Source: Streptomyces albus subsp. albus
GTDB taxonomy: Bacteria; Actinomycetota; Actinomycetes; Streptomycetales; Streptomycetaceae
Assembly (NCBI RefSeq): GCF_000719865.1
Contig: NZ_JOID01000030.1
Coordinates: 3,604-67,603, forward strand
Direction of reading: 5' to 3'
DNA: 64,000 nt
Both the position numbers and the translations under genes were made by a program. A model generated the notes under the pieces. It had not been told where the DNA came from. It saw nothing but the letters and a program-made list of their open reading frames with translations, and did no database searches. Shown piece after piece: positions 1 to 8,553 of the stretch; positions within the stretch are counted from its first letter, which is position 1, and the number at the start of each line of letters is the position of its first letter.

Positions 1-2
1 CG

Positions 3-104
3 GGGCTGTGGCTGGCTGCCTTCCAGAGCGGCATCAACGGAGAGACGCCGGTACCGCGGGCCGCGCGTCCGGACAGTGACGACTCGGTGGACGGGGATGA
101 GTAG
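3..104 (+). CDS. cvnA: C-terminal end of CvnA-like sensor kinase (partial)
   Basis: An open frame enters from the left edge and stops with TAG at 102-104, giving a 33-residue tail (GLWLAAFQSGINGE followed by a Pro/Asp-rich end). Conservon sensor kinases (CvnA) commonly end in a short conserved segment of the type A-(F/L)-Q-x-G, and the gene sits directly upstream of cvnB with its stop inside the cvnB start region (ATG at 97). Position and tail together support CvnA; the catalytic domains lie outside the window, so nothing can be said about kinase function. The overlap implies translational coupling to cvnB. Confidence 0.6.
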   Translation, partial: GLWLAAFQSGINGETPVPRAARPDSDDSVDGDE

Positions 105-513
105 AAACGTGACACAGCAGCGGCTCAACATGGACTGGATGCTCAGGGATCTCGCCACGAGCGTCCCGCAGACCCGGCACATCGTGGTGCTCTCCGCGGA
201 CGGCCTGTGCATGGCACAGCACGGCACCGACGGCGACACCGCCGACCGGCTCGCCGCGGCCTGCGCCGGACTGCAGAGCCTGTCCGGCGCGATCGCCGCC
301 GAATTCCCGCACGGCACCGGGCGGATGAGGCTGGTCGTCATCGAGGTCAGCGGCGGCTTCTTCTACCTCATGGCGGCCGGCGCCGGCGCCTACCTCGCCG
401 TGCTCGCCGACGACGGCGTCGACGCCGGGCTGATGGGGCAGCGCATGCGCGACCTCGTCGCCAGGATCGGCGAGCACCTCAGCAGCCCGCCGCGCGTGGA
501 CGAGCACACATGA
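97..513 (+). CDS. cvnB: CvnB, roadblock/LC7 family protein
   Basis: A 138-residue protein of the roadblock/LC7 (MglB-like) fold. In conservons it is thought to regulate the partner small GTPase CvnD. The family core is visible: a DWMLRDLATSVP helix, the strand HIVVLSADGLCMA with the usual S-x-D-G-L turn, then a long helix ending in LSGAIA and the strand MRLVVIEVSGGFFYLMAA. I choose the ATG at 97 because it overlaps the upstream stop by the typical short distance; a GTG at 76 is in frame but would lengthen the protein beyond the family. Its stop overlaps the cvnC start (ATGA). Confidence 0.92.
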   Translation: MSRNVTQQRLNMDWMLRDLATSVPQTRHIVVLSADGLCMAQHGTDGDTADRLAAACAGLQSLSGAIAAEFPHGTGRMRLVVIEVSGGFFYLMAAGAGAYLAVLADDGVDAGLMGQRMRDLVARIGEHLSSPPRVDEHT

Positions 514-872
514 GCGGGCCCGGCGAGGACTGGGAGGAAGGTGCCCCCGAGCGGCTGTACGTGCTGACCGGCGGCCGCAGCCGGGCCCGCGGCAGAAAGG
601 CCGGCCTCGACCTGGTCACCCTCATCGTCTCCCGCGACGTGCCGAAGCCGGGCATGCAGCCCGAGCACGCGGCCATGCTGCGGATGTGCCACTACCCGCT
701 CTCCGTGGCCGAGATCTCCGCCTATCTGGACCTGCCCGTCAGCACGGTCACCGTGCTCCTCACGGACCTGCTGGCCGACGGGCGCATGGAGGCCCGCGCC
801 CCGATCCCCACCGCCGCGTTGCCCGACGCGGAACTCCTCAAGGCGGTGATGCATGGACTACAGAACCTCTGA
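510..872 (+). CDS. cvnC: CvnC, DUF742 family protein
   Basis: A 120-residue DUF742 protein, the third conservon component. It carries a Y-V-L-T-G-G-R motif near the N-terminus, typical of DUF742, and a winged-helix-like second half (PLSVAEISAYLDLPVSTVTVLLTDLLADG). The ATG at 510 overlaps the cvnB stop by 4 nt and the gene in turn overlaps cvnD by 20 nt, so the operon is tightly coupled. Its biochemical role is not established; in S. coelicolor Cvn9 the four proteins form a membrane-associated complex resembling eukaryotic G-protein signalling, which is the likely setting here. Confidence 0.92.
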   Translation: MSGPGEDWEEGAPERLYVLTGGRSRARGRKAGLDLVTLIVSRDVPKPGMQPEHAAMLRMCHYPLSVAEISAYLDLPVSTVTVLLTDLLADGRMEARAPIPTAALPDAELLKAVMHGLQNL

Positions 873-1476
873 CACGCTCCCCGGCCCGCGCAGCGAGGAC
901 ACCCTCCCCGCCACGGCCACGTCCGCGGTCAAGGTGGTGATCGTCGGCGGCTTCGGCGTCGGCAAGACCACCCTGGTCGGCTCCGTCAGCGAGATACGCC
1001 CGCTGACCACCGAGGAGACGATGACCCAGGCCGGGGTCGGCGTCGACGACATCGCGGGCGTCGAGCGGAAGACCGAGACCACCGTCGCCATGGACTTCGG
1101 CCGGATCAGCATCAACGAGCAACTGGTGCTGTACCTCTTCGGCACCCCCGGCCAGGAGCGCTTCTGGTTCCTCTGGAACGGCCTCTTCGAAGGGGCCCTG
1201 GGCGCGCTCGTCCTCATCGACACCCGCCGCCTGGAGGTCAGCTTCGACGTCGTCGGGCGGCTGGAGGAGCGCGGCGTCCCGTTCGTGGTCGTCGTCAACG
1301 ACTTCCCCGAATCGCCCCGTTACCCGATGGCCGATCTGCGCGCGGCGATGGACCTGCCCGACTCCGTGCCCATGGTCGCCTGCGACGCCCGCGACCGCGG
1401 CTCCTGCCGGGACGCCCTGCTGACGCTCATGCGCTATCTGCACACCCTCGCCACCGCAACCCCGGAGTCCCCGTGA
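853..1476 (+). CDS. cvnD: CvnD, MglA-like small GTP-binding protein
   Basis: A 207-residue small GTPase of the conservon type. Walker A is GGFGVGKTT at residues 32-40; a PxGxE-type switch-II equivalent is seen as FGTPGQERFWFLW; VVVNDF stands where the NKxD base-recognition motif would be, so the canonical Lys of NKxD is absent, as is usual in this family. It starts inside cvnC and its stop overlaps the GTG of the P450 gene by 4 nt. It should bind and hydrolyse GTP and couple the CvnA sensor to output proteins, with CvnB as the probable regulator. Confidence 0.93.
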   Translation: MDYRTSDTLPGPRSEDTLPATATSAVKVVIVGGFGVGKTTLVGSVSEIRPLTTEETMTQAGVGVDDIAGVERKTETTVAMDFGRISINEQLVLYLFGTPGQERFWFLWNGLFEGALGALVLIDTRRLEVSFDVVGRLEERGVPFVVVVNDFPESPRYPMADLRAAMDLPDSVPMVACDARDRGSCRDALLTLMRYLHTLATATPESP

Positions 1477-3074
1477 CCGTCCCGCCACCCGACCCCGCCG
1501 GCCCCGCACCCGGCACCGGCGCCCGTATCGCCACCGACCCGCGCTCGGCCGTCGCCGCCTCCTCCACTGCCGCCTCCTCAGCCGCCGGCGCCGGGACCGC
1601 GCCGCCGCCCGGCTGCCCCGCCCACGCCTACGGGCCCGGGGGCCTGATCCGGCTCTACGGCCCCGAGGCCGAGACCGACCCGATGGGCCTGTACGAACGG
1701 CTGCGCGCCCAGCACGGAGCCGTCGCCCCGGTCCTCCTCCACGGCGACCTCCCGGCCTGGCTGGTCCTCGGCTACCGCGAGAACCTCGACGTGGCCCGCA
1801 CCCCCTCCCGCTTCTCCCGCGACTCCCGCCACTGGCGCCTCGCCCGCGAGGGCCGCGTCGCCGCGGACCACCCCCTCGCCCCCGTCGTGGCCTGGCAGCC
1901 GATGTGCACCCAGGTCGACGGCCGGGAGCACGAACGGCTCCGCGGCGCCGTCACCGACGGCCTCGACCGCTTCGACCGCCGGGGCATCCGGCGCACGGTG
2001 ACCCGCTCCGCGAACCTGCTGATCGACCGGTTCTGCGCCGACGGCAGGGCGGACCTGGTCCGGCAGTTCTCCGACCATCTGCCCATGCTGGTGATGACGC
2101 AGCTCCTGGGCATGCCCGACTCCTACGGCCCCAAGCTGGTGAACGCGGCCCGCGACCTGCTCAAGGGCACCGAGACCGCGGTCGCCAGCAATGACTACGT
2201 TCTGCGCACCCTGCGCCAGCTCGTCGCGCGCAAACACGCCTCGCCGGGGCCCGACTTCGCGAGCCGGCTGATCGAGCACCCCGCCGGACTGACCGACGAC
2301 GAGGTGGAGCAGCACCTGCGGCTCGTCCTGATCGCCGCCTACGAGACCACGGCGAACCTGATCATCAACATGCTGCGGATGGTCCTCACCGACCGCCGCT
2401 TCCGGGCCGACCTGGCGGGCGGCCACATGACGCTGCCCGACGCCATGGAGCAGGTGCTGTGGGACGAGCCGCCGATGATGACGGCCGTGGGGCGGTGGGC
2501 CACCGGGGACACGGAACTCGCCGGACAGTCCATCCGCGCCGGTGACCTGCTGATCCTCGGGCTGGCCGCGGGCAATCTCGACCCGGCGATCCGGCCCGAC
2601 CCCAGCGTCCCCGTCCACGGGAACCGCTCACACCTGGCCTTCAGCGGCGGCCCGCACGAATGCCCCGGCCAGGACATCGGGCGGGCCATCGCGGACACCG
2701 GCGTCGAGGCTCTGCTGGCCCGCCTCCCGGATCTGCGGCTGGCCGTGGAGGAGACGGAGCTGACCTGGGTGTCAGCCCTCATGACCCGTCATCTCACGGC
2801 GCTGCCCGTCGAGTTCACCCCGCACCGGCCCGAGCCGAAGGAGGCATCCCTGTCCGCGGCCGTTCCGGCGCCGTCCACCCGGCGCACGCCGCTGCCCGGG
2901 GAGGCCCGGCGGGGAGACGGCACCGGGGAACCCGCGGCGGCCTCGGCGCGGCCGGGGACGGCGGCACCGGTCGCGGGGGTCGCCGATCCCCTCGCCGCCG
3001 GCTCCGGCCGGCCCCCGCTGCGGGCGGCGGACCCGTGGTGGCGGCGCGCGGCCCGGTGGTTCGCCGGCGGGTGA
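1473..3074 (+). CDS. cvnE: CvnE, CYP157-like cytochrome P450
   Basis: A 533-residue P450 that closes the conservon. The heme-binding loop FSGGPHECPG is present with C397 as thiolate ligand, and the I-helix segment AAYETTANL is recognisable. The K-helix ExxR motif is replaced by EQVLW (E326 to W330): the Arg is missing, as described for the CYP157 family of S. coelicolor conservons. The P450 core is flanked by a Pro/Ala-rich N-terminal extension of about 45 residues and a disordered tail of about 75 residues ending in a Trp/Arg-rich amphipathic segment (PWWRRAARWF). No CYP154 partner follows. GTG start chosen for the GTGA overlap with cvnD. Substrate unknown. Confidence 0.9.
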   Translation: MTVPPPDPAGPAPGTGARIATDPRSAVAASSTAASSAAGAGTAPPPGCPAHAYGPGGLIRLYGPEAETDPMGLYERLRAQHGAVAPVLLHGDLPAWLVLGYRENLDVARTPSRFSRDSRHWRLAREGRVAADHPLAPVVAWQPMCTQVDGREHERLRGAVTDGLDRFDRRGIRRTVTRSANLLIDRFCADGRADLVRQFSDHLPMLVMTQLLGMPDSYGPKLVNAARDLLKGTETAVASNDYVLRTLRQLVARKHASPGPDFASRLIEHPAGLTDDEVEQHLRLVLIAAYETTANLIINMLRMVLTDRRFRADLAGGHMTLPDAMEQVLWDEPPMMTAVGRWATGDTELAGQSIRAGDLLILGLAAGNLDPAIRPDPSVPVHGNRSHLAFSGGPHECPGQDIGRAIADTGVEALLARLPDLRLAVEETELTWVSALMTRHLTALPVEFTPHRPEPKEASLSAAVPAPSTRRTPLPGEARRGDGTGEPAAASARPGTAAPVAGVADPLAAGSGRPPLRAADPWWRRAARWFAGG

Positions 3075-3108
3075 GCCCGGCCGGGCGTCCGCGCGGGCGG
3101 GCTCACCC
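3069..3108 (+). terminator. Terminator hairpin after cvnE
   Basis: An 11-bp perfect inverted repeat (GGGTGAGCCCG at 3069-3079, complement at 3098-3108) begins on the cvnE stop codon. It is the first stem met by the rightward transcript and probably ends the conservon message. It interlocks with the stem at 3083-3126. Confidence 0.6.
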
Positions 3109-3126
3109 GGGGCCGCGCGGACGCCC
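3083..3126 (-). terminator. Terminator hairpin after the terpene synthase gene
   Basis: A 14-bp perfect inverted repeat (GGGCGTCCGCGCGG at 3083-3096, complement at 3113-3126) lies just beyond the stop of the leftward terpene synthase gene. It would be the first stem formed in the leftward transcript. Because its arms alternate with those of the 3069-3108 stem, only one of the two can form in simple secondary structure. Confidence 0.6.
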
Positions 3127-3127
3127 G

Positions 3128-4261
3128 TCAGACGCCGAGTTGGTCCCACCACCAGTCGATCGTGGCCAGACCGGGCGCGTCCGGCCGGGCGTCGGCCGGG
3201 TCCGGGCGCCGGACGACGCCCAGCCGCGCCCCGGTCACGGGCAGCCGGTGCAGATGACGCGGGCTGGCATAGCGCGGCGCCGTGTCCGACCAGCGGATGT
3301 TGCCCGCGATCCAGTGGCCCAGATCGTCGAGACAGCGGCGGAGGTCCGCGTCGGCCCCCCGCGCGGTCCGCTCGCGCAAGCGGAGGAAGAGCGTCATCGC
3401 CCGGTCCCGCAGGGCGAGCGCGGCGGCGAGGGCCTCCCCCTCGGAGCAGCGGTGGTGACGGGTGAGGACCCGCACGATGTCCGGGGCGGCGGCGCCCTCA
3501 CCGGCCTCCTTGGCCCGGGAGAGCAGATCGTTGTCGCAGGCAGCGATGAAGCCCGTGGCCTCGATCAGGGCGCGGACGGGTCCGGAGTACAGCCGTGCGC
3601 CGGGAATCTCGACACCGTTGGCAATCTCGACGAAGGCGGCGTCGAACCGGGTCCCGACATCGGCGATGCGCCCCGCGGCGTACTCCGCGGGACTCGGCAC
3701 GACGCCGCGGCGTGCGTTGCCGTGCTGCCAGGCCGCGCCCAGCAGCAGATCGCGCACCCCGTCGGCCAGCCGCTGGTACTGCACGGTGCTGGTCACGGCC
3801 CGGGTGCGCACGACCAGGTCGTCGAGCGCGCGCGCCATCGGGCCGGAGCCGAGCATCCCGGAACCCGGCGCTTCCAGGCAGCGGACCAGACGCAGCCCGA
3901 GGCCGGCGAGGTCCGGGCCGCGGTCCGCGGACGGCCCGGCGTCGAGCCGGGTGTCGTCGAGAGCGAACAGCCAGTACGTCCACTGGGCGAACAGCAGCAG
4001 GCGTTCCTCGTCACCGTACGGGGCGAGACGGCAGCTGAACTCCGCGGCGTTGCTGGCCAGATTCCAGGCCCGTTCGGTCGCGTCGGTGAAGACGCCGCGC
4101 GCGTCGAGCCAGGCGACGGCCCGTTCCTCGATCCTGCGGACCGCGGGGTGGACGGCCGACTCCACGGGACAGTAGAAGGGCGGCAGTCCGCCCGGGAGCG
4201 TCTCCTCGGTGCGGGCACTGCGGGTGATGGCGGCCGCGGGGGTGCTGGTGGTGTCCGGCAC
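3128..4261 (-). CDS. Class I terpene synthase, probable methylated-substrate cyclase
   Basis: A 377-residue bacterial class I terpene cyclase. Metal-binding motifs are intact: DDTRLD at 102-107 (DDxxxD type), the NSE triad NDLLSRAKE at 244-252, the pyrophosphate sensor R198 exactly 46 residues before the NSE Asn, and the RY pair R330-Y331. It lacks the long proline-rich N-terminal domain and DDCYCE motif of 2-methylisoborneol synthase, so it is a different subfamily. GTG start lies 4 nt after the stop of the upstream methyltransferase gene, implying coupled translation and a methylated prenyl diphosphate as substrate. Product (C11 or C16) cannot be read from sequence. Confident of family, not of product. 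Confidence 0.9.
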   Translation of the reverse strand: MPDTTSTPAAAITRSARTEETLPGGLPPFYCPVESAVHPAVRRIEERAVAWLDARGVFTDATERAWNLASNAAEFSCRLAPYGDEERLLLFAQWTYWLFALDDTRLDAGPSADRGPDLAGLGLRLVRCLEAPGSGMLGSGPMARALDDLVVRTRAVTSTVQYQRLADGVRDLLLGAAWQHGNARRGVVPSPAEYAAGRIADVGTRFDAAFVEIANGVEIPGARLYSGPVRALIEATGFIAACDNDLLSRAKEAGEGAAAPDIVRVLTRHHRCSEGEALAAALALRDRAMTLFLRLRERTARGADADLRRCLDDLGHWIAGNIRWSDTAPRYASPRHLHRLPVTGARLGVVRRPDPADARPDAPGLATIDWWWDQLGV

Positions 4262-4265
4262 CGGC

Positions 4266-5231
4266 TCAGTCCGTCCGGAGACGGAAGAGGAGCAGCCGGG
4301 TCTCGACGGCGTGATCGCGCCAGATCCGGAACAGCCTGCCGTGGCCGACGGCCGAGTCCATCAGCCGGTCGCGGGCGATGGGGGAGGACTCGCCCGGCTG
4401 CGCCGTCCGGTCGAGTTCGGCCGCCGTCCAGGCCATGGACTGCACCCAGAACTCCGCGACGGGGTCCGTGATGTCCTCGTTCCGCTCCAGGACGAAGCCC
4501 GCCTCGTGCGCGGCGGAGACGTACTCGTCGAGAGGGCCCAGCCGGGTCCGGTAGTAGCCGTTCACGAAGCCGGCGACCTCCGGGCGGCACAGGAAGTGGT
4601 CCTGGAGGCCGAACCAGCCACCGGGCCGGAGGGCCCGGGCAGCCACGGCGAAGAGCCGCCGCCGGTCCATGTGCACGGCGCTCTCCACGGCCACGGCGGC
4701 GTCATACGCGCGCTCCTCCCGGAAGTCGTGGATATCGCCCAGGACGGGGGTGACGCGGTCGCGGACCCCGGCCCGGCGGGCCAGGTGGTCCATGACGGGT
4801 ATGTGGTCCGCGGTGACGGTGATGCCCGTGACGGTGCTGCCGTGCTCCTGGGCCCAGTAGATCGACCCGCCGCCGAGGCCGCAGCCGATGTCGAGGAGGG
4901 TGCCCGGTGGATGGTCCGCGGCGCCCCAGGTGGTGGCCGCGTGGCGGATCACGGCTTCCTGGGAGTCGGTGATCCGGCGGCGGATGAGGTGCTGGGCGAC
5001 GGTGGTGTCCGGGGTGCCGTCGAACATGCCCAGGTGGAAGTGGACGCGCGGCCCCGGGCCGTACTTGTGCAGGATGTCGGCGGTCTTCCGGGAGTAGTAC
5101 AGCGGCACCTCGGCTTCGTCGAACGGGGCCTCCCCGGCGGCCGGGTCCCCGGGTCTCGGAGGGGCGATGACGACACCGCCGCCGCCCGGGGCATGACCGG
5201 TGCCCGTGATGCTGTCGGCTGCGTCTGTCAT
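4266..5231 (-). CDS. Prenyl-diphosphate C-methyltransferase-like SAM enzyme
   Basis: A 321-residue class I SAM methyltransferase. Motif I is [11 protein letters not shown] (residues 112-122). E183 in AVESAVHMD aligns with the active-site Glu of GPP C2-methyltransferase (in an NNESSMY context there), the residue thought to stabilise the carbocation. The N-terminal part ([19 protein letters not shown]) differs from classical GPP methyltransferase, so substrate could be GPP or FPP, as with SodC- or BezA-type enzymes. Start ATG has an AGGAGG ribosome site 6 nt upstream. First gene of a two-gene operon with the terpene synthase; no regulator gene is adjacent. Confidence 0.8.
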   Translation of the reverse strand: MTDAADSITGTGHAPGGGGVVIAPPRPGDPAAGEAPFDEAEVPLYYSRKTADILHKYGPGPRVHFHLGMFDGTPDTTVAQHLIRRRITDSQEAVIRHAATTWGAADHPPGTLLDIGCGLGGGSIYWAQEHGSTVTGITVTADHIPVMDHLARRAGVRDRVTPVLGDIHDFREERAYDAAVAVESAVHMDRRRLFAVAARALRPGGWFGLQDHFLCRPEVAGFVNGYYRTRLGPLDEYVSAAHEAGFVLERNEDITDPVAEFWVQSMAWTAAELDRTAQPGESSPIARDRLMDSAVGHGRLFRIWRDHAVETRLLLFRLRTD

Positions 5232-5842
5232 ATTCGGCCTCCTGAAGCTGGGGTGTGGAGTCGTCCGGGGCGTGGGGGAGGGGGTTCCGGCGCCGCCCGG
5301 CGCGCGGCGCCCCCAACCTCCCCCGGTCCCGGAGATCCTTAACCCCGCCCGTGCGGCCGGGCGACGGGATCGGGCCTACCGTCTTCGACAGAGAATGAAG
5401 AGATGGTGAGTAGGCATGGGCCATTCACGCTCACTTCTGAACGGAATGCGGTGCAGTGTGGAATGCGACGGGGGGACGCATGAGTGAATAGCGGAATTTA
5501 TGACGGCAGTCGGTGTTCCCGGAGAACGACTGCTGCGCACCGGCGGTCATGTCCGGTATTCGACGGTCCCGTTGAGGCCGGCGCGCGGCGCCGGTAGCGG
5601 TGCGTTTTCCCCGGTTTCCGGTGAGCACGCGCGTCCGCCGGAAAAACGGCGGGAAAAGCCGCACGGCACCGGCGCGGGGCCCGCGGGCGATGCCCCGGGA
5701 ACGGCGAGGGCCCGCCCCCGCGCGGTGGGAATCCACCGGCCCGGGACGGGCCCTCCTTGGTGCGGCCCCTCTGCGGCGAGGGGTGAGGGGAGTGGGACGG
5801 GACGGGGCGGGCCCGCCGTGCTCCGGGCGGGCCCGGCCGGGC
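5232..5842. other. Intergenic region upstream of the terpene operon
   Basis: About 610 bases with no convincing gene. It is less GC-rich around 5390-5510, where promoter elements for the leftward methyltransferase gene are expected. Short diverged repeats are visible (CATTCAC near 5422 and GTGAAT near 5484, GGAATGCG twice between 5439 and 5467), possibly operator half-sites. Open frames here have non-native composition and no ribosome sites. Confidence 0.4.
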
Positions 5843-6658
5843 TCAGGGGAGCCGGCCGACGCCGCCGTACTCGATCCACTCCTGCGTGCGCTGCCGCGGG
5901 GCGACTTCGCTGTCCGGGTGCCAGGTGGAGACCTCCACCAGGCCCGGCTCCAGGATCTCCAGGCCCTCGAAGAACTGCTCCAGCTCCCGCTGCTGCCGCA
6001 CCCGGCCCCAGTTGCCGTGGGTGCTCTTGTCCATGAAGTCGGTGACGAACTCGCGGGTGGCGGCGTCCTCGCTCACCAACTGGCAGATGACCATGAAACT
6101 GCCGGGCGCCAGCCGGTCCCTGACGGTCCGTATGAGACCGGCCGGGTCGTCCTCGTCCTTGATGCAGTGCAGCACCGAGACGAACAGGGCGGCCACCGGC
6201 TCGTCGAAGTCGATCAGCCGCTCGACCTCGGGATGGTTGAAGATCCCGTCGGTGTCGCGCATGTCCGCCGTGATGACGGCGGTGTTCTCGTTCTCCTCCA
6301 GCAGCGCGCGGCCGTGGGCGAGGACGATCGGGTCGTTGTCGACGTAGACCACGCGCGAGGCCGGGTCCACGCTCTGGGCGACCTGGTGCACGTTGTTCTG
6401 GGTGGGGAGGCCGGAGCCGTGGTCCAGGAACTGGCGGATGCCGTGGTCCTCGGCCAGCCGGCGGACCACGCGGGCCAGGAACTGCCGGTTGTTGAGGGCC
6501 AGTTCCCGCGTGCTGGGGACCACCTTCAGCAGTTCGTCGGAGGCTTCCCGGTCGACGGCGTAGTTGTCCTTGCCGCCGAGGAAGTAGTCGTACATCCGAG
6601 CCACACTGGGAACGTTGATGTCGATCCCCTTGGGCAGCGGCTCTTGTGTCTGGCCCAT
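5843..6658 (-). CDS. SAV2177/DUF574 family SAM-dependent methyltransferase
   Basis: A 271-residue protein of the DUF574 (S-adenosyl methyltransferase, SAV2177-like) family, expanded in Streptomyces and with unknown substrates. Hallmarks are GIDINVPSVARMYDYFLGGKDNYAVDRE at the start of the domain (PSxARxYDYxLGGxxxxxxDR), the SAM-loop region FLDHGSGLPTQNNVH, and VVYVDNDPIVLAHGRA. I start it at ATG 6658, which has GAGGGG 7 nt upstream; an in-frame upstream start would add 18 residues outside the family. It stands alone between the terpene cassette and an aldehyde dehydrogenase. A paralogue occurs at 39958-40770. Confidence 0.9.
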   Translation of the reverse strand: MGQTQEPLPKGIDINVPSVARMYDYFLGGKDNYAVDREASDELLKVVPSTRELALNNRQFLARVVRRLAEDHGIRQFLDHGSGLPTQNNVHQVAQSVDPASRVVYVDNDPIVLAHGRALLEENENTAVITADMRDTDGIFNHPEVERLIDFDEPVAALFVSVLHCIKDEDDPAGLIRTVRDRLAPGSFMVICQLVSEDAATREFVTDFMDKSTHGNWGRVRQQRELEQFFEGLEILEPGLVEVSTWHPDSEVAPRQRTQEWIEYGGVGRLP

Positions 6659-6854
6659 CCGACCCCTCACAGTCTCGTCCGCGCGATCGCGTGTGCGGTG
6701 CGACGCGCTCACATCCTAGAGGGGCACATGCTTCCGGTTAAGGCCAACGGCCCTGCCGCAGCGGCTTATTGGGTGACTGTCAGATCGTCTGCCGAACGCG
6801 GTGCCGGAGCGCGGCGGCAGAACGCCGTGCCGGAACCCGTGCCGGAACGCCGGG

Positions 6855-8339
6855 TCAGAACGACAGGTCGCGCGGAGTGCGCTGGACGGTGACCCAGTGC
6901 GGGGTGGTGAACTCCTCGAAGACCCACTCGCCGCCGAACCGCCCGAGCCCCGACTCCTTCTCGCCGCCGAAGGCCGCCCGCACGTCGTCGTGCACGGTGG
7001 TGTCGTTGACGTGCGTCATCCCGGCCTCCACGCGGGAGGCGAACCGCAGGCCGCGCTCCGGGTCGCCGGTGAACACCGCGCTCGACAGGCCGTACTCGGT
7101 GTCGTTGGCCAGCCGCAGCGCGTCCTCCTCGCCGTCCGCCGGCAGCAAGGTGGCCACCGGGCCGAACACCTCCTCGGCGGCGGTGGCGACGTCATTGCGG
7201 CCGATCACCACATGCGGCGGCAGCACCCGCCCGGTGGGGCCCACCGGCTCGCCGGAGAGGAGGACCCGGGCGCCCTGGGTGACGGAGCGGGCCACCTTGT
7301 CCCGCACGCCCGCCAGTTGGGAGTCGTTGATCAGCGGGCCGATCTGCGTCCGCTCCTCGCGTGGGTCCCCGGCGCACAGGGCGCGGGCCCGCTCGGTGAA
7401 GAGGCCGGCGAAGTCGTCGAAGCGGGAGCGGTCGACGATGACGCGGTTGGTGGCCATGCAGATCTGGCCCTGGTGGAAGTAGCTGCCGTAGAGGGCGGCG
7501 TCCACCGCGCCGTCGAGACCGGCGTCGTCGAGGACCACCATCGGGCCGTTGCCGCCCAGCTCCAGGGCGAGCTTCTTCAGCCCGGCCCGGGCCGCGATGC
7601 GCCGGCCCACCGGCGTGGAACCGGTGAAGGAGACCACCCGGGGCACGTGGTGCGCCACCATCAGATCGCCGATCTCGCCGCCGCTGCCCACCAGCACGCT
7701 GAGCAGCCCCGGCGGCAGCCCGGCCTCCTCGTAGGTCTTCGCCAGCAGCAGCCCGCCGGTGACCGGGGTGTCACCGGCGGGCTTCAGGACGACGGCGTTG
7801 CCCGCCGCCAGCGCGGGAGCCACCGAGCGGTTGGAGAGATAGGCCGGGAAGTTCCACGGGCTGATCACCGCGACGACCCCCACGGGCCGCCGGCGGATCC
7901 GGTTCTCCTTACCCGGGACACTCGCCTCCACGTGCGGCGGGTCCGGCTCCCGGTGCTCGGCCGCCAGCCGCGTCACGGCCTCCAGGATGCCGAGCTCCAT
8001 CTCCACCCGGGCGGCGGTGGCCCCCGCCTCCCGGGTGAGCCAGCCACCGATCTCCGCCCGCCGCTCCGCCATGATCCGCGCGGCCCGGTCCAGCACGGCG
8101 GCCCGCTCCTCCCGCGGCAGGGCCGCCCAGCCGGGCTGCGCCTCCCGGGCCGCCCCGTACGCCAGGTCCACATCGGCGGGGGCCGCGAGCTGGACCTCGG
8201 TCAGTGTCTCGCCGGTGTACGGGTCCGTATCCGTCCCGACACTGCCGGAACTGCCCGGCTGCCAGTGCCCGGCCAGGAACATGCGGTCGAATCCGGTGTA
8301 CGGGCCGGGGGACGCGGGCGTGGGCGTCGCGGATGTCAT
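6855..8339 (-). CDS. Aldehyde dehydrogenase (benzaldehyde/vanillin dehydrogenase-like)
   Basis: A 494-residue NAD(P)-dependent aldehyde dehydrogenase. Visible motifs: ISPWNFP (cofactor and oxyanion Asn), the coenzyme loop FTGSTPVGRRI, the general-base region LELGGNGP, and the nucleophile segment GQICMATNR with catalytic Cys. EEVFGPV closes the substrate tunnel. Full length for the family. I place the start at ATG 8339 with GGAGAG 6 nt upstream; a much longer in-frame extension is Arg/Pro-rich and unlikely to be translated. Aromatic-aldehyde specificity is inferred only from overall resemblance to the benzaldehyde/vanillin subgroup. Confidence 0.9.
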   Translation of the reverse strand: MTSATPTPASPGPYTGFDRMFLAGHWQPGSSGSVGTDTDPYTGETLTEVQLAAPADVDLAYGAAREAQPGWAALPREERAAVLDRAARIMAERRAEIGGWLTREAGATAARVEMELGILEAVTRLAAEHREPDPPHVEASVPGKENRIRRRPVGVVAVISPWNFPAYLSNRSVAPALAAGNAVVLKPAGDTPVTGGLLLAKTYEEAGLPPGLLSVLVGSGGEIGDLMVAHHVPRVVSFTGSTPVGRRIAARAGLKKLALELGGNGPMVVLDDAGLDGAVDAALYGSYFHQGQICMATNRVIVDRSRFDDFAGLFTERARALCAGDPREERTQIGPLINDSQLAGVRDKVARSVTQGARVLLSGEPVGPTGRVLPPHVVIGRNDVATAAEEVFGPVATLLPADGEEDALRLANDTEYGLSSAVFTGDPERGLRFASRVEAGMTHVNDTTVHDDVRAAFGGEKESGLGRFGGEWVFEEFTTPHWVTVQRTPRDLSF

Positions 8340-8553
8340 GGGTCTCTCCGCTCGTCGTACCGGGAGGGGCCGGGGGCCGGTGGTCCTTCTACGGGGTGCC
8401 CGCCGGGCACGTACCGGGTGTCCGCCGGACCGGGCCCGAGTGCCCGGAAGCCCGGGGGCCAATCCCGGGCCCGGTCCGCGGAGGGCCGCCGGGCCGGCGG
8501 GGACCCGGAAGACTGAGGGAACCACGGGGAGCCACGAGGAGGACCGACACGCC

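Noticed and set aside
5431..5736. Long frame on the minus strand in the terpene upstream region
   Set aside because: Arg/Pro-rich with no native codon bias, ribosome site or recognisable domain.
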